This document shows, one piece after another, positions 12,896 to 27,701 of a DNA stretch of 64,000 nucleotides. The notes under the pieces are model-generated. The model made no database searches. It saw nothing but the letters and a program-made list of their open reading frames with translations, and was not told the origin of the DNA. The number at the start of each line of letters is the position of its first letter. The first letter of the stretch is position 1. The stretch is from Antennarius striatus (lineage: Eukaryota > Chordata > Actinopteri > Lophiiformes > Antennariidae), in the NCBI RefSeq assembly GCF_040054535.1, contig NC_090785.1:11212001-11276000 (forward strand), in the 5' to 3' direction. The translations under genes were made by a program, and so were the position numbers.

Positions 12896-13781
12896 CTTTT
12901 AGAAACTGCATTTTTCCACTCATTGGACTGTACAAGTCTACAGTTATGAATCTGAATTTTTCAGGAAAATATAAATGTAAATTAAAAAATTATCTGATGC
13001 AGTCGATACATGTTAAGATGTCCAAACATAAAGCATTTTTAAATCTGTAATTTATCCAGGGCTCCATTCACAGGGAAGAACAAATAAACTAGGATTTTTG
13101 TAACTACTTGTGTGCTTATTTAAAACTAAACGTTTGAATCCCCCAGGAGTTTTGTGAAGACTAAGACATGAACAATTATGTGATCACTAATAAAAATAAA
13201 AGGTAAACGATGACAGCAATATCACCAGTCTGAAACCTCTCATGAACACTGCTGCCAACAAAGTTAGTGATCACATCATGACTGATTTTAGCCTGGAATG
13301 AAACTTTACTAAAGTATTATTACAATGTCCAGAGAAACAACAGTTGGGAAATGGCAATTGAATAGTCAGAAGACAGTTTCTATTATTACGGATTTCTAAA
13401 AAAAAGTATCTACTGTGAGACTAATCAATGAAAAGCAAAGTGCATAATAAAATCATCGTGGGCAAACAGGATAATATTAGTGGCTAATAACAAATTATGA
13501 TAAATGTTGAAGAAGAGCATTCTTTAAAAAAAAACTCCAAAAATAGATAACTGAGTAGTTGCATGCATCACCTAGTGATATGTTGTAACTTTGGTTTTAC
13601 GTATTGTTTGGTGTGGTTCAGCATATTATAAAGGGAATTGTAAGTACAGTGTCAACAATGATGCAAGGCCACTTACAGAAAGAACATTAATTAGTCAAAG
13701 TGAAATTTAAAATACTGCAAAGAACAGAATACACCAGAGATGATAGTTTCTCCGGCATATGCAACAAAAACGAACTGGAGG
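12896..13781. repeat. V9-V10 gap, homologous to 16885-18161
   Basis: TATCTGATGCAGTCGATACA, the stretch around 13021-13110 and the run 13600-13800 recur in order at 16978-17100 and 17960-18180. V9 and V10 therefore arose by a tandem duplication that included their upstream regions. Confidence 0.75.
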
Positions 13782-13802
13782 TTGAGCGTCAAGGACAGAT
13801 AC
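13782..13802 (+). promoter_or_regulatory. Degraded NRSE-like site upstream of V10
   Basis: TTGAGCGTCAAGGACAGATA; about 14 of 21 consensus bases. It sits only 105 bp from the better site at 13908. Confidence 0.35.
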
Positions 13803-13907
13803 AAAAAACAATTGATTTAATATTCCTTATTGTATTTCATCTTCAAATGTTCAAGTCAAACGTGTTGCTACAGCGTTGACACGTGATTAAAGAAAGGGGG
13901 GGGGGGG

Positions 13908-13928
13908 TTCAGAACCACGGACAGAGAC
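13908..13928 (+). promoter_or_regulatory. NRSE/RE1-like silencer between V9 and V10
   Basis: TTCAGAACCACGGACAGAGA; 18 of 21 consensus bases, about 360 bp downstream of the V9 donor; identical to 19080. Confidence 0.65.
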
Positions 13929-14287
13929 ACAAAGATGACAAAAAATAAACTCGATAAAACACAGCTCAACATGCTACCGAAATGTGAACAGATAAAAAAG
14001 AAACATGAACTACAAATGTTTCTCCTCCAGCATCGGCATGTATTCAGAGTATTTAGAAACATTTAAGGAAACAATCATCTTTACGATGGAGCGATACTCA
14101 GACTTTTAATTCACTGAAATTGTTAGCGGACGACCGATGACTCCCACTACTGTCAGTCACTATCGTGAGATTCATACAAAAACACTCAAAAGCATTTGAT
14201 GCATTGTTTAGTGCAGTTAAAATTGATGGTATGGAACAAAAAAACCACAAAAGCATATATCAATTTAATGACGTCACGTGTTCCTAC

Positions 14288-16666
14288 CTCAGGCGAGTTA
14301 TCACTATCCCCGAACACATCAGCGAAGTCTGTTGGGCTTTTCCTCAGAGTCTGCTCAGCAGGCAGTGTGTTGTCGTTGTATGACGTCACAAACTTGAAGT
14401 CACTGGTTCTAGATCCTGTTGTCAGGTATGCGTCATAATTGTAAGCGCTGCGCAAAGTTCCTGTGCCGTCAACATCTGCGTAATTAGGAGGCAGGTAAGC
14501 GCCGGGTATGGTGACTGCTCCATCAAACAACAGTCTGGGTTTTCTCCTGCGACAAAACCTCACACCCAGGATGATGATGATGAAGGTGAGAAAAAAGGTG
14601 GACACACACACCAGAGCGATGATCAGATAAGACGTCAGTTTGGAATTCTTCTCGTCGTAAGAAATGTCCTTCAGTTCTGGCACCTCAGCCAAGTTATCAG
14701 AGATGAGTAAATACATGGAGCAGGTGGCAGAGAGAGAGGGCTGTCCGTTATCTTTCACGGACACAATCAGGTTCTGTTTCATGCTGTCAGATTGTGAAAT
14801 GTCCCGCTGGGTCCGGATCTCTCCGCTGTGGACACCAATAGTGAAAAGTCCCGGATCGGTGGATTTGACTATCTGATAGGACAGCCAGGCGTTCTGTCCA
14901 GAGTCCGCGTCCACCGCTATCACTTTGGACACCACAGAGCCTCCGTGGGCAGCTTTGGGGACCAGCTCAGTCATGAACGAGCTGCCCTCCGGGGCGGGGT
15001 ACAGGATCTGAGGACAGTTGTCATTCACATCCGATATGAACACACTGACGGTCACGTTGCTGCTGAGCGGAGGAGAACCGTTGTCTCTGGCCATCAGGTG
15101 GACTTGAAAACTCCTCATGTGTTCATAATCGAACGACCTGACAGCGTGGATCACCCCCGTGTCTCCGTTCACAGACACGTAGGAGGACACCGGGGCACCG
15201 TTCACCTCACCGGCTAACACAGAATAAATCACGGTACCGTTTTGTCTCCAGTCGGGGTCTCGAGCAGTAACGGAACATAAAGTGGAGCCAGCTTTGTTAT
15301 TTTCACTCACATATGCGCTGTAGGACTGTTCCTCAAACACAGGGGGGTTGTCGTTGATGTCTGCTACAGACAAGTGAAGACTTTTGGAGGAGGACAGAGG
15401 TGGAGAGCCCTCGTCAGTGGCAGTGATTGTAATGTTGTAATCAGACACCACTTCACGGTCCAGTTGTCCTGTGGTCACCAGAGAATAATAGTTTTTGATA
15501 GACGGAACCAACTTGAAAGGGACGTTTTGCTGAATAGAACAGCGGACCTGTCGGTTCTTCTCAGAGTCTCGATCCTGCACGTTAATGATGCCCACCTCTG
15601 TACCAGGTGACACGTTCTCAGCCACGGGATTGGTCAGAGATTTTAGATGAATCACCGGGGCGTTGTCATTTACATCAGTAACATCAATGATGACTTTGGC
15701 GTAAGATGTTAAACCCAAACCATCTTTTGCAGTTACACGAAGTTCAAATGTTGATGCTGTTTCAAAATCAACTGAAGTGGTGAGTTTTATATCACCCGTC
15801 TTACGGTCAATAGAAAATTTTGACTTAACATCTTCTGAAATGTGTCCAAAATCGTAATTCACGTCTCCATTTAGTCCCTCGTCGGCATCAGTAGCACTGA
15901 CTGTTAAAACCACTGTATCTATCGGTGAGTTTTCAGGCAGACTGGCTTTATAGACGGCCTGACTGAACACTGGGACGTTATCATTAGCATCCAGTACAGT
16001 GACGTGAATGACTGCAGTACCTGATCTCTGAGGAGAGCCGCCATCCAGAGCTGTGAGGACTAGACTGATTTCCTTCAAATTTTCGCGGTCAAGTTCTTTG
16101 TTAAGCACAAGTTCCACAGAATTCGTCCCGACTCCCAGAATGAAGTTATTATTTCTCTGTAGGTTGTAGGTTTGGACGGAATATTTGCCAATGTCCGCAT
16201 CGTGCGCCTCTTCTATGGGGAAACGGGCGCCTTTGTCAGCCGACTCACTGATATCTATCTGGATTAATTCTTTCTTGAAGTGAGGGGAGTTATCATTTAT
16301 ATCCTGAATGTGAAGATTAATCCGATGTAATTCTAACGGACTCTCTAACATGAGTTCCTGCTTTAAGACGCAAGCTGCTTTGTCTCCACAGAGGCCTTCT
16401 CTGTCAATTCTGTCGGCTACAGTCAGATCCCCGTTATGGACATTCAAGTCACAAAATCGTTCCTCACCTCCTTCTGTGTCGATTCGGGCCTTTCGAGTCG
16501 ATAGTTTACTTGTTTCGAGACCCAGATCTTTGGCGATATTTCCGATTACTGTTCCGCGTTTCATCTCCTCTGGGAAAGAATAGCTGATATCTCCTGTCGC
16601 ACAGTTAAAAGAGAGGAGCATCGATACAACGACACAGCCGTGGATCAGGAATCTTGTGATGCCCAT
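14288..16666 (-). CDS. pcdhg: Gamma-type protocadherin variable exon V9
   Basis: A 793-codon variable exon starting [10 protein letters not shown], a near-identical twin of V10 in promoter, signal peptide and EC1-EC3. I see only a handful of changes (NSPHF for NSPQF; DIGKYSV for DISKYSV; LQRNNNF for LQTNDNF). Its tail [12 protein letters not shown] and 3' flank instead match V8. The tails and ectodomains are thus reassorted here too. Donor GAG|GTAGG with TGACGTCACGTG just inside the intron. Confidence 0.95.
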
Positions 16667-16860
16667 CTTGATGCCGTTGTGAAAGAGTGCAGCTCTACTA
16701 GTCCACTTTCAGGAGCGAAGCGAATCCAATGAAGAGTTCAAGCAATAATCAACACAATTCAAAAGCAGATTTCTGCGTCTCTCTCGTCAACTGTAGCACC
16801 TTCAATCACGTTATGCGTGGACAAAAGTGGGTTGATGTCGATGTACAGTCTGTTTTGTCT

Positions 16861-16884
16861 GGTGCATGGCGACATCATGAGTCT
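16861..16884 (-). promoter_or_regulatory. CSE of V9, variant core
   Basis: Sense strand GACTCATGATGTCGCCATGC, about 200 bp upstream of the ATG. The CGCT core has become CGCC; the rest of the element is kept. Confidence 0.7.
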
Positions 16885-18161
16885 CTTTTAGAAACTGCAT
16901 TTTTCCATTCATTGGACTGTACAAGTCTAGTTATGAATCTGAATTTTTCAGGAAAATATAAATGTACATAGAAAATTATCTGATGCAGTCGATACATGTT
17001 AAGATGTCCAAACATAAAGCATTTTTAAATCTGTAATTTATCCAGGGCTCCATTCACAGGGAAGAACAAATAAACTAGAATTTTTGTAACGACTTGTGTG
17101 CTTATTTAAAATTAAACGTTTGAATCCCCAGGAGTTTTGTGAAGACTGGGACATGAACAATTGTGTGATCACCTATAATAAAACTATAAAGGTAAATGAC
17201 CAAAGGACCAGTCTGAAACCTCTCATGAAACACTGCTGTCAGCACAGTTAGTGATCACATCATGACTGATTTTAGCCTGAAATTAAACTTTTTCTAAATT
17301 ATTATTATTATGATTTAATAAAGACTCAGAACACAGTTTCTATTGTTACAGATTTCTATAAAAAGTACCTGTGATAATAATCAATAGACAGTTAAGTGCA
17401 TAAAACCATCAAGTGGGCAAACAGTGTAATATTAGTGGCAAATAAAAACATTTTGATCAATTTTGGGATGGAGCATTCCTTATAAATGTGCAACAATATA
17501 TATACCTGAGTAATTGCATGCATCACCACATGTGCCATGGAAAGATTTTCCAAGATCAACACGTCAAATTGGATTGTAACCAAAAAAGTTTGGAAGGTGA
17601 CATAGACAGAGACAATAGGAATACTCTCACAATGCAAACGCAACACTGTGTATCAGACCAACGAACTGAGACACAATCACAACCAGGACATCACCAAACA
17701 AGCAGTGAAACTACTGTAATGTCAACAAATGCAGTGCATCCTTCCCCTTCCGTCAGAGTCCTCTTGTATTAAAAAGTGATTCACATTCAATGTAGATGGT
17801 TCTTTCAAATTAAACAAATGATCTACAGGGCGACAACATAGAATTAATATTAAACAGCTAAGACTTACTGAAGAAATGAAATCTCAGCAGCAAGGCAGAA
17901 GTAATTAAATTATGGCACCTCTAACAAATATAAAAATATTTTTCACTGACTCCAAATGTGTTATAACTTTGGTTTTACGTATTGTTTAGTGTGGTTCAGC
18001 AAACTATAAATGAAATTGTAAGTACAGTGTCAACAATGACACAAGGCCACTTCCAGAAAGAACATTTTTGAGTCAAAGTGAAATCCAAAATACTACAAAG
18101 AACAGGATACATAAGAGAATGATAGTTTCTCCGGCTCTATGCAACAAAAACAAACCGGTGG
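16885..18161. repeat. V8-V9 gap, homologous to 12896-13781
   Basis: Partner of 12896-13781 with an extra ~400 bp around 17490-17940 absent from the other copy. No genes. Confidence 0.7.
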
Positions 18162-18182
18162 TTGACCGTCAAGGACAGAGAC
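18162..18182 (+). promoter_or_regulatory. Degraded NRSE-like site upstream of V9
   Basis: TTGACCGTCAAGGACAGAGA; about 14 of 21 consensus bases; the right half-site is kept. Twin of 13782. Confidence 0.35.
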
Positions 18183-18723
18183 AAGAAAAAACTAATTTTG
18201 TGACACTGCAAAGCATACACTGGGAGACAAATTTGTACTGTGTGTAAACAGATGGACGGCTACAAAGAAAGAACAACAGAAAATAAAGCATTGACAGTCT
18301 AGACTACTACATAGCTGCAAGACTAGAACCTTTGCGTATCAGTTCCTTGAAGCAGTCAGTGAGATGAAGGATGACTGCTGCAAGGTCAAGCAAATTAAAA
18401 AAGATATGCAAACAAAAGAATGGTGCGTTTTCAACAGGAAATGACAGCTCAAAACATCTAATGCATTGTGTAAAATGCTCATTTCAAAACAACACGACAA
18501 ACTTAATATTACATTGACGTGTGTTTGTCTGCATTCTAGGAATGACGTTATGCGTCTTGGAGAGGGAAAGGCGCCAGTTATATTGCCAAAGACACACCGT
18601 ATGATGACAACTACAGATCATCTCTGGTGCCCCAATGCCCCTTCGAGATTATGGGATAGGCTAAGCTAGTGTTTGTCTTAATAATGAACAGGCAGCAATT
18701 ACAAGTGGGAAATGGTAATTATT

Positions 18724-18860
18724 CTAACCTCAAGAAAATCACCACAATCTCTAAAATGATCAATAAACTGCGTTGGACTTCTGACAGTCTGGTCAGCAGT
18801 TAATCTACATATCAAAATCTTCTAATGACGTTAAAACAATTATAGCGTCCTGAAGTACTG
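18724..18860 (-). pseudogene. Decayed 3' tail of a lost variable exon between V8 and V9
   Basis: The plus strand reads CCTCAAGAAAATCACCACAA and continues through recognisable pieces of the common cytoplasmic end: GTTGGACTTCTGACAGTCTG against GTTGGGCTTTTCCTCAGAGT, then TCAGCAGTTAAT, TCTAATGACGTTA and TAGCGTCCTGA. It aligns over about 130 bases with small gaps and many substitutions, and has lost reading frame. The donor GT is altered (AACCTC for TACCTC). It is older than the relic at 814-1068. Confidence 0.7.
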
Positions 18861-19079
18861 CCAAGTTTTAGATCTCTTTTATGAAAACACATTCGGTGTT
18901 TGTGATTGAGAAGTTCAGTAAAGACTATTTCTACTCACAATGGACAAATGATTCCAGCAAAATAATGGACATGTGACATCATACAACGATTGATTTAATA
19001 TCGCTTATTGTATGTCATCCTGAAGTGTTCAAGTCAAACGTGTTGCTACAGCGTTGACACGTGGATAAAAAAAGGGTGG

Positions 19080-19100
19080 TTCAGAACCACGGACAGAGAC
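19080..19100 (+). promoter_or_regulatory. NRSE/RE1-like silencer between V8 and the 18.7 kb relic
   Basis: TTCAGAACCACGGACAGAGA; 18 of 21 consensus bases. It lies about 360 bp downstream of the V8 donor. Confidence 0.65.
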
Positions 19101-19456
19101 ACAAAGATGCCAAGAAATCAACTCGATAAAACAAAGCTCAACATGCTACCGCTGTGTGAACAGATAAAAAAGAAGCATGAACTACATGTTTCTCCTCCAG
19201 CATTGGCAAGTAGTAGGAATAGTTAGAAACATTTAAGGAAACAATGATCTTTTTGATGGAGCGATACTCAGACTTTTAATTCACTGAAATTGTTAGCGGA
19301 CGACCGATGACTCCCACTACTGTCAGTCACTATCGTGAGATTCATACAACAACACTCAAAGCATTTGATGCATTGTTTAGTGCAGTTAAAATTGATGGTA
19401 TGGAACAAAAATAAAACAAAAGCATATATCAATTTAATGACGTCACATGTTCCTAC

Positions 19457-21847
19457 CTCAGGCGAGTTATCACTATCCCCAAACACATCAGCGAAGTCTG
19501 TTGGGCTTTTCCTCAGAGTCTGCTCAGCAGGCAGTGTGTTGTCATTGTATGACGTCACAAACTTGAAGTCACTGGTTCTAGATCCTGTTGTCAGGTATGC
19601 GTCATAATTGTAAGCGCTGCGCAAAGTTCCTGTGCCGTCAACATCTGCGTAATTGGGAGGCAGATAAGCGCCGGGGATGGTGACTGCTCCATCAAACAAC
19701 AGTCTGGGTTTTCTCCTGCGACAAAACCTCACACCCAGGATGATGATGATGAAGGTGAGGAAAAAGGTGGACACACACACCAGAGCGATGATCAGATAAG
19801 ACGTCAGTTTGGAATTCTTCTCGTCGTAAGAAATGTCCTTCAGTTCTGGCACCTCAGCCAAGTTATCAGAGATGAGTAAATACATGGAGCAGGTGGCAGA
19901 GAGAGAGGGCTGTCCGTTATCTTTCACGGACACAATCAGGTTCTGTTTCATGCTGTCAGATTGTGAAATGTCCCGCTGGGTCCGGATCTCTCCGCTGTGG
20001 ACACCAATAGTGAAAAGTCCCGGATCGGTGGATTTGACTATCTGATAGGACAGCCAGGCGTTCTGTCCAGAGTCCGCGTCCACCGCTATCACTTTGGACA
20101 CCACAGAGCCTCCGTGGGCAGCTTTGGGGACCAGCTCAGTCATGAACGAGCTGCCCTCCGGGGCGGGGTACAGGATCTGAGGACAGTTGTCATTCACATC
20201 CGATATGAACACACTGACGGTCACGTTGCTGCTGAGCGGAGGAGAACCGTTGTCTCTGGCCATCAGGTGGACTTGAAAACTCCTCATGTGTTCATAATCG
20301 AACGACCTGACAGCGTGGATCACCCCCGTGTCTCCGTTCACAGACACGTAGGAGGACACCGGGGCACCGTTCACCTCACCGGCTAACACAGAATAAATCA
20401 CGGTACCGTTTTGTCTCCAGTCGGGGTCTCGAGCAGTAACGGAACATAAAGTGGAGCCAGCTTTGTTATTTTCACTCACATATGCGCTGTAGGACTGTTC
20501 CTCAAACACAGGGGGGTTGTCGTTGATGTCTGCTACAGACAAGTGAAGACTTTTGGAGGAGGACAGAGGTGGAGAGCCCTCGTCAGTGGCAGTGATTGTA
20601 ATGTTGTAATCAGACACCACTTCACGGTCCAGTTGTCCTGTGGTCACCAGAGAATAATAGTTTTTGATAGACGGAACCAACTTGAAAGGGACGTTCTGCT
20701 GAATAGAACAGCGGACCTGTCGGTTCTTCTCAGAGTCTCGATCCTGCACGTTAATGATGCCCACCTCTGTACCAGGTGACACGTTCTCAGCCACGGGATT
20801 GGTCAGAGATTTTAGATGAATCACCGGGGCGTTGTCATTCACATCAGTGATGTCAATCATAACTTTGGAATCAGATGAAAGTCCATAACCATCTTTGGCA
20901 CTAACGCGCATTTCAAATTTAGAATTACTTTCGAAGTCGAACGGCCCGATGACTTTTATTTCTCCCGATTTACTATTGATTGAAAATAATTTTTTCGCCC
21001 TCTCCGAAATTCGGCTAAAATCATACGTCACCTCCCCATTGACACCCTCGTCTTCATCAGTAGCACTTACTTTAACAACTGCAGTATCAAGGGCAGCGTC
21101 TTCTGCTATAGTGGCTTTGTAAATGGTTTGGTTGAATACTGGGGCGTTATCATTAGCATCCAAGACAGTCACAATTATATTTACACTACCTGATTTCCGT
21201 GGATTGCCACCATCAACAGCAGTCAGCACCAGATTTATATTGTGCTCCTTTTCACGGTCAAGCTCTTTGTCTAACACCAACTCGACATTCTTCGATCCAT
21301 CCGTGTCTTCTCCAACGGATAAATCAAAATGTTCGTTCTTCTCTAATTCATATTGTCTTATTGAATATTGTCCGATGTCGTCGTCATGTGCTTCGTTAAT
21401 TCGATATCGAGCTCCCTTGTCGGCTGATTCTCTAATTTCAAAATTAATTACATGTTTTGGAAAACTGGGCGAATTATCGTTTACATCCTGAATGTGCAGT
21501 AAAATCCGATGTAGTTCCAAAGGACTCTCCAGAACCAATTCAAATCTAAGTAAACAGGACATTTTTTCCCCACACAGCTCCTCCCTGTCAATTCGTTCCT
21601 TTATGATCAAATTTCCCGTTTTGAGATCGATATCACAATACGGTTGATTGCTTTCTTCAGTATCAATTCGGGCTTTGCGAGCGGACAATTTCCCTTCGTC
21701 CAAACCGAGGTCCTTGGCAATATTTCCAACAATGGATCCGGATTTCATCTCCTCCAGAACAGAGTAGCTGAGGTCCGCATTTGTAATGTGGACGATGGAA
21801 GCAAATCCGCAGATTAAAATCCAAATTAAGTTCTCGTGTGCGTTCAT
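19457..21847 (-). CDS. pcdhg: Gamma-type protocadherin variable exon V8
   Basis: A 797-codon variable exon. The first ATG of the frame is at 21845-21847 (MNAHENLIW), right after a run of A that encodes lysines in the upstream GTG reading. Signal peptide about 1-24, mature [16 protein letters not shown]. Its EC1-EC3 form a distinct specificity class shared only with V5. The tail [12 protein letters not shown] and the 3' flank are shared with V9. Donor GAG|GTAGG, preceded by TGACGTCA a few bases into the intron. The CSE lies about 150 bp upstream and an NRSE-like site 175 bp beyond it. Confidence 0.95.
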
Positions 21848-21996
21848 TTTTTTTTTCACCACGAATGAATTGATTAAAAGAAAACACCGTTGTCAAATTA
21901 TGATTCACTGCTTCTGCAAAAAATGGCTGCTCTGGATTGAACACGAGAAGGTCTCTTTTGCAGTAGGTGGAGAACAACCCGGCTGACGTCTGTGAG

Positions 21997-22019
21997 TGAG
22001 CAGCGACGCCACGAGTCAT
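21997..22019 (-). promoter_or_regulatory. CSE / CGCT box of V8
   Basis: Sense strand GACTCGTGGCGTCGCTGCTC, about 150 bp upstream of the ATG. Confidence 0.8.
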
Positions 22020-22176
22020 TTTAGTAACACTACATATCAGAAACTGAAAGCATACAAACCTCCATTGATACCATGATCAGCACAGTAATGTCACACATGT
22101 TAGAACTCAAAGTTCAAAGACATCATCAGAAGGTTAAAGATTTATTTCAGGGGTGAACTGCTTGCACGGACAACAT

Positions 22177-22197
22177 TTCAGCACCAAGGTCAGAGAC
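22177..22197 (+). promoter_or_regulatory. NRSE/RE1-like silencer upstream of V8
   Basis: TTCAGCACCAAGGTCAGAGA; 17 of 21 consensus bases, 175 bp upstream of the V8 CSE core; twin of 35819. Confidence 0.65.
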
Positions 22198-22199
22198 TG

Positions 22200-24610
<2,411 letters not shown>

Positions 24611-24686
24611 GAACCCCCATTTGCGAGCTGTCCTGACTGTCTGTGTCCCGGTGATGTTCAGCCGGCCACTTATGGGTCGGTCACAC
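24611..24686. mobile_element. Fragment of the same LTR-like tail
   Basis: GAACCCCCATTTGCGAGCTG, GTGTCCCGGTGATG and GCCGGCCAC match the order at 49661-49730. The copy at 38213-38288 is its duplication twin. Confidence 0.4.
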
Positions 24687-24849
24687 ATAAAAGAACATTT
24701 AAAAAAAAAAGATAACAAAAGGCAGGAGGACACACGGTGACACTTACTGATTACATTATGCAAGGATTTCATGCAAACATAATTGTTGTGCACGGCCACA
24801 CGGTCTGACAAAAACGAGTACGATCAGATGTTAGACACAGAAATCCTAC

Positions 24850-27231
24850 CTCTGGAGAGACATCTGGTTGACCAAACATATCCTCGAAGTCTGTTGGGCT
24901 TTTCCTCAGAGTCTGCTCAGCAGGCAGTGTGTTGTCATTGTATGACGTCACAAACTTGAAGTCACTGGTTCTAGATCCTGTTGTCAGGTATGCGTCATAA
25001 TTGTAAGCGCTGCGCAAAGTTCCTGTGCCGTCAACATCTGCGTAATTAGGAGGCAGGTAAGCGCCGGGGATGGTGACTGCTCCATCAAACAATAGTCTGG
25101 GTTTTCTCCTGCGACAAAACCTCACACCCAGGATGATGATGATGAAGGTGAGAAAAAAGGTGGACACACACACCAGAGCGATGATCAGATAAGACGTCAG
25201 TTTGGAATTCTTCTCGTCGTAAGAAATGTCCTTCAGTTCTGGCACCTCAGCCAAGTTATCAGAGATGAGTAAATACATGGAGCAGGTGGCAGAGAGAGAG
25301 GGCTGTCCGTTATCTTTCACGGACACAATCAGGTTCTGTTTCATGCTGTCAGATTGTGAAATGTCCCGCTGGGTCCGGATCTCTCCGCTGTGGACACCAA
25401 TAGTGAAAAGTCCCGGATCGGTGGATTTGACTATCTGATAGGACAGCCAGGCGTTCTGTCCAGAGTCCGCGTCCACCGCTATCACTTTGGACACCACAGA
25501 GCCTCCGTGGGCAGCTTTGGGGACCAGCTCGGTCATGAACGAGCTGCCCTCCGGGGCGGGGTACAGGATCTGAGGACAGTTGTCATTCACATCCGATATG
25601 AACACACTGACGGTCACGTTGCTGCTGAGCGGAGGAGAACCGTTGTCTCTGGCCATCAGGTGGACTTGAAAACTCCTCATGTGTTCATAATCGAACGACC
25701 TGACAGCGTGGATCACCCCCGTGTCTCCGTTCACAGACACGTAGGAGGACACCGGGGCACCGTTCACCTCACCGGCTAACACAGAATAAATCACGGTACC
25801 GTTTTGTCTCCAGTCGGGGTCTCGAGCAGTAACGGAACATAAAGTGGAGCCAGCTTTGTTATTTTCACTCACATATGCGCTGTAGGACTGTTCCTCAAAC
25901 ACAGGGGGGTTGTCGTTGATGTCTGCTACAGACAAGTGAAGACTTTTGGAGGAGGACAGAGGTGGAGAGCCCTCGTCAGTGGCAGTGATTGTAATGTTGT
26001 AATCAGACACCACTTCACGGTCCAGTTGTCCTGTGGTCACCAGAGAATAATAGTTTTTGATAGACGGAACCAACTTGAAAGGGACGTTCTGCTGAATAGA
26101 ACAGCGGACCTGTCGGTTCTTCTCAGAGTCTCGATCCTGCACGTTAATGATGCCCACCTCTGTACCAGGTGACACGTTCTCAGGGACGGGATTGGTCAGA
26201 GATTTCAGGTTTATGACTGGTGCGTTATCATTCTCGTCTGTAATATCTATGATGACTTTGGCGTAAGAAGTGAGCCCCAAACCATCTTTAGCTTGAACTC
26301 TCATTTCAAACAATTTGCTTTCCTCAAAATCAATATCACCAGTTACTCTAATCACTCCTGTTTTAGGATCAATTGAGAAACTATTCACGTCATCAGATGC
26401 GTGACCAAACTCGTACGTCACATGTCCATTCACTCCTTCATCTGCGTCTGTAGCTCTAACATGAACCACTACAGTGTCTACAGGAGAGTTTTCAGGCAGA
26501 CTGGCTTTATAGACGTCCTGGCTGAACACCGGGGCGTTATCATTAGCATCCAGTACAGTGACGTGAATGACTACAGTACCTGATCTCTGAGGAGAGCCGC
26601 CATCCAGAGCTGTGAGGAGCAAATTAAGCTCTTGTTCTTTCTCTCGATCAAGTTTATTCTCCAGCACTAATTCAACCTTGTTGTTGTCCACAGAGAGAAT
26701 AAAGTTATCGTTCTTCTGAAGGTTGTATCTTTGAACAGCGTTTTGACCAACATCTGCGTCATGGGCCTCCTCGATAGAGAAACGGTTTCCTTTGTCTGCC
26801 GACTCACTTATTTCCATTTCAATCAGATTTTTTTTGAAGTTTGGAGAGTTGTCGTTTACATCCTGAACATGAAGACTGAGTCTGTGAAGCTCTAAAGGGT
26901 TTTCTAAAACCAGATCCACGTTCACGACACACGATGGTTTCTTTCCACAAAGGCTTTCTCTGTCAATCCTCTCCGATGTGATCAAATCTCCTGAACTCAG
27001 ATTAATTTCGCTGTAATGTTTCCGAGATTCCTCAAAATCCACCCGCGGCTTTCGTGAAGATAATGTCCTCAGACCAAGACCGAGGTCTTTGGCTATATTT
27101 CCAACGATCGACCCTCGTTTCATCTCCTCCGGAAAAGAATAACTGAGGTCTCCATTAACGAGTTGCAGCGAGACAATAAAGGAGGCGATGCGGAGGACCA
27201 GACGACGCAATGATAATCCATTTTCTCCCAT
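24850..27231 (-). CDS. pcdhg: Gamma-type protocadherin variable exon V7 (block twin of V4)
   Basis: A 794-codon variable exon ([14 protein letters not shown]). In EC1 it reads HYSEINL where every close paralog has YCEINL, so a conserved unpaired EC1 cysteine is replaced by serine. The C-x5-C loop (LCGKKPSC) is intact. EC linkers DVNDN, DANDN, DENDN, DINDN and DVNDN are all present. The cytoplasmic end [12 protein letters not shown] is shared only with V4. Donor GAG|GTAGG. A large upstream gap to V6 contains the 1.08 kb solo LTR. Confidence 0.95.
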
Positions 27232-27412
27232 TTCGGATCAAAAGACGTCTCAACTTTGATCACTTCACACGTTTTAGAACACGGAATATCAGAAGAAACA
27301 ATCCCAAAATCAACAGCAAAGCGGACAATAAAATGCGATCCGAAATCCCACCGTTTGACGAAGCAATCTGTCCACGGGGTGTATGGGTGCAGTGGAGAGA
27401 TTCTCTTTCTGT

Positions 27413-27436
27413 TGGCCAACAGCGACATCACGAGTA
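27413..27436 (-). promoter_or_regulatory. CSE / CGCT box of V7
   Basis: Sense strand ACTCGTGATGTCGCTGTTGG, about 185 bp upstream of the ATG. Confidence 0.8.
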
Positions 27437-27701
27437 ATTTTTTTTTACACACAAGTATGGCATTCATACATTTACCATTGTCAAAAACTACGTTATACGA
27501 TTTACTATCGTTGGACTTTTCCTCTGTATTCAGGGGAGACATGTACTTCTCAGAAGCAAGGCAGTTGGTTTACTCATAACTGGTCCATATTGGAATGTAA
27601 GTTCTTACCAAATGCAGCTTTCTCATGAAAGTCATCATGAAATATAGACAACTTAAACGCTGAAGAAAACACTTATTCATCCACTAAAACAGCGTTACAA
27701 G

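Noticed and set aside
21848-21862. Upstream extension of V8 (and V5, V2, V1) at GTG
   Set aside because: A vertebrate gene would start at the first ATG, and the paralogs align from there; the GTG codons lie in the 5' UTR.
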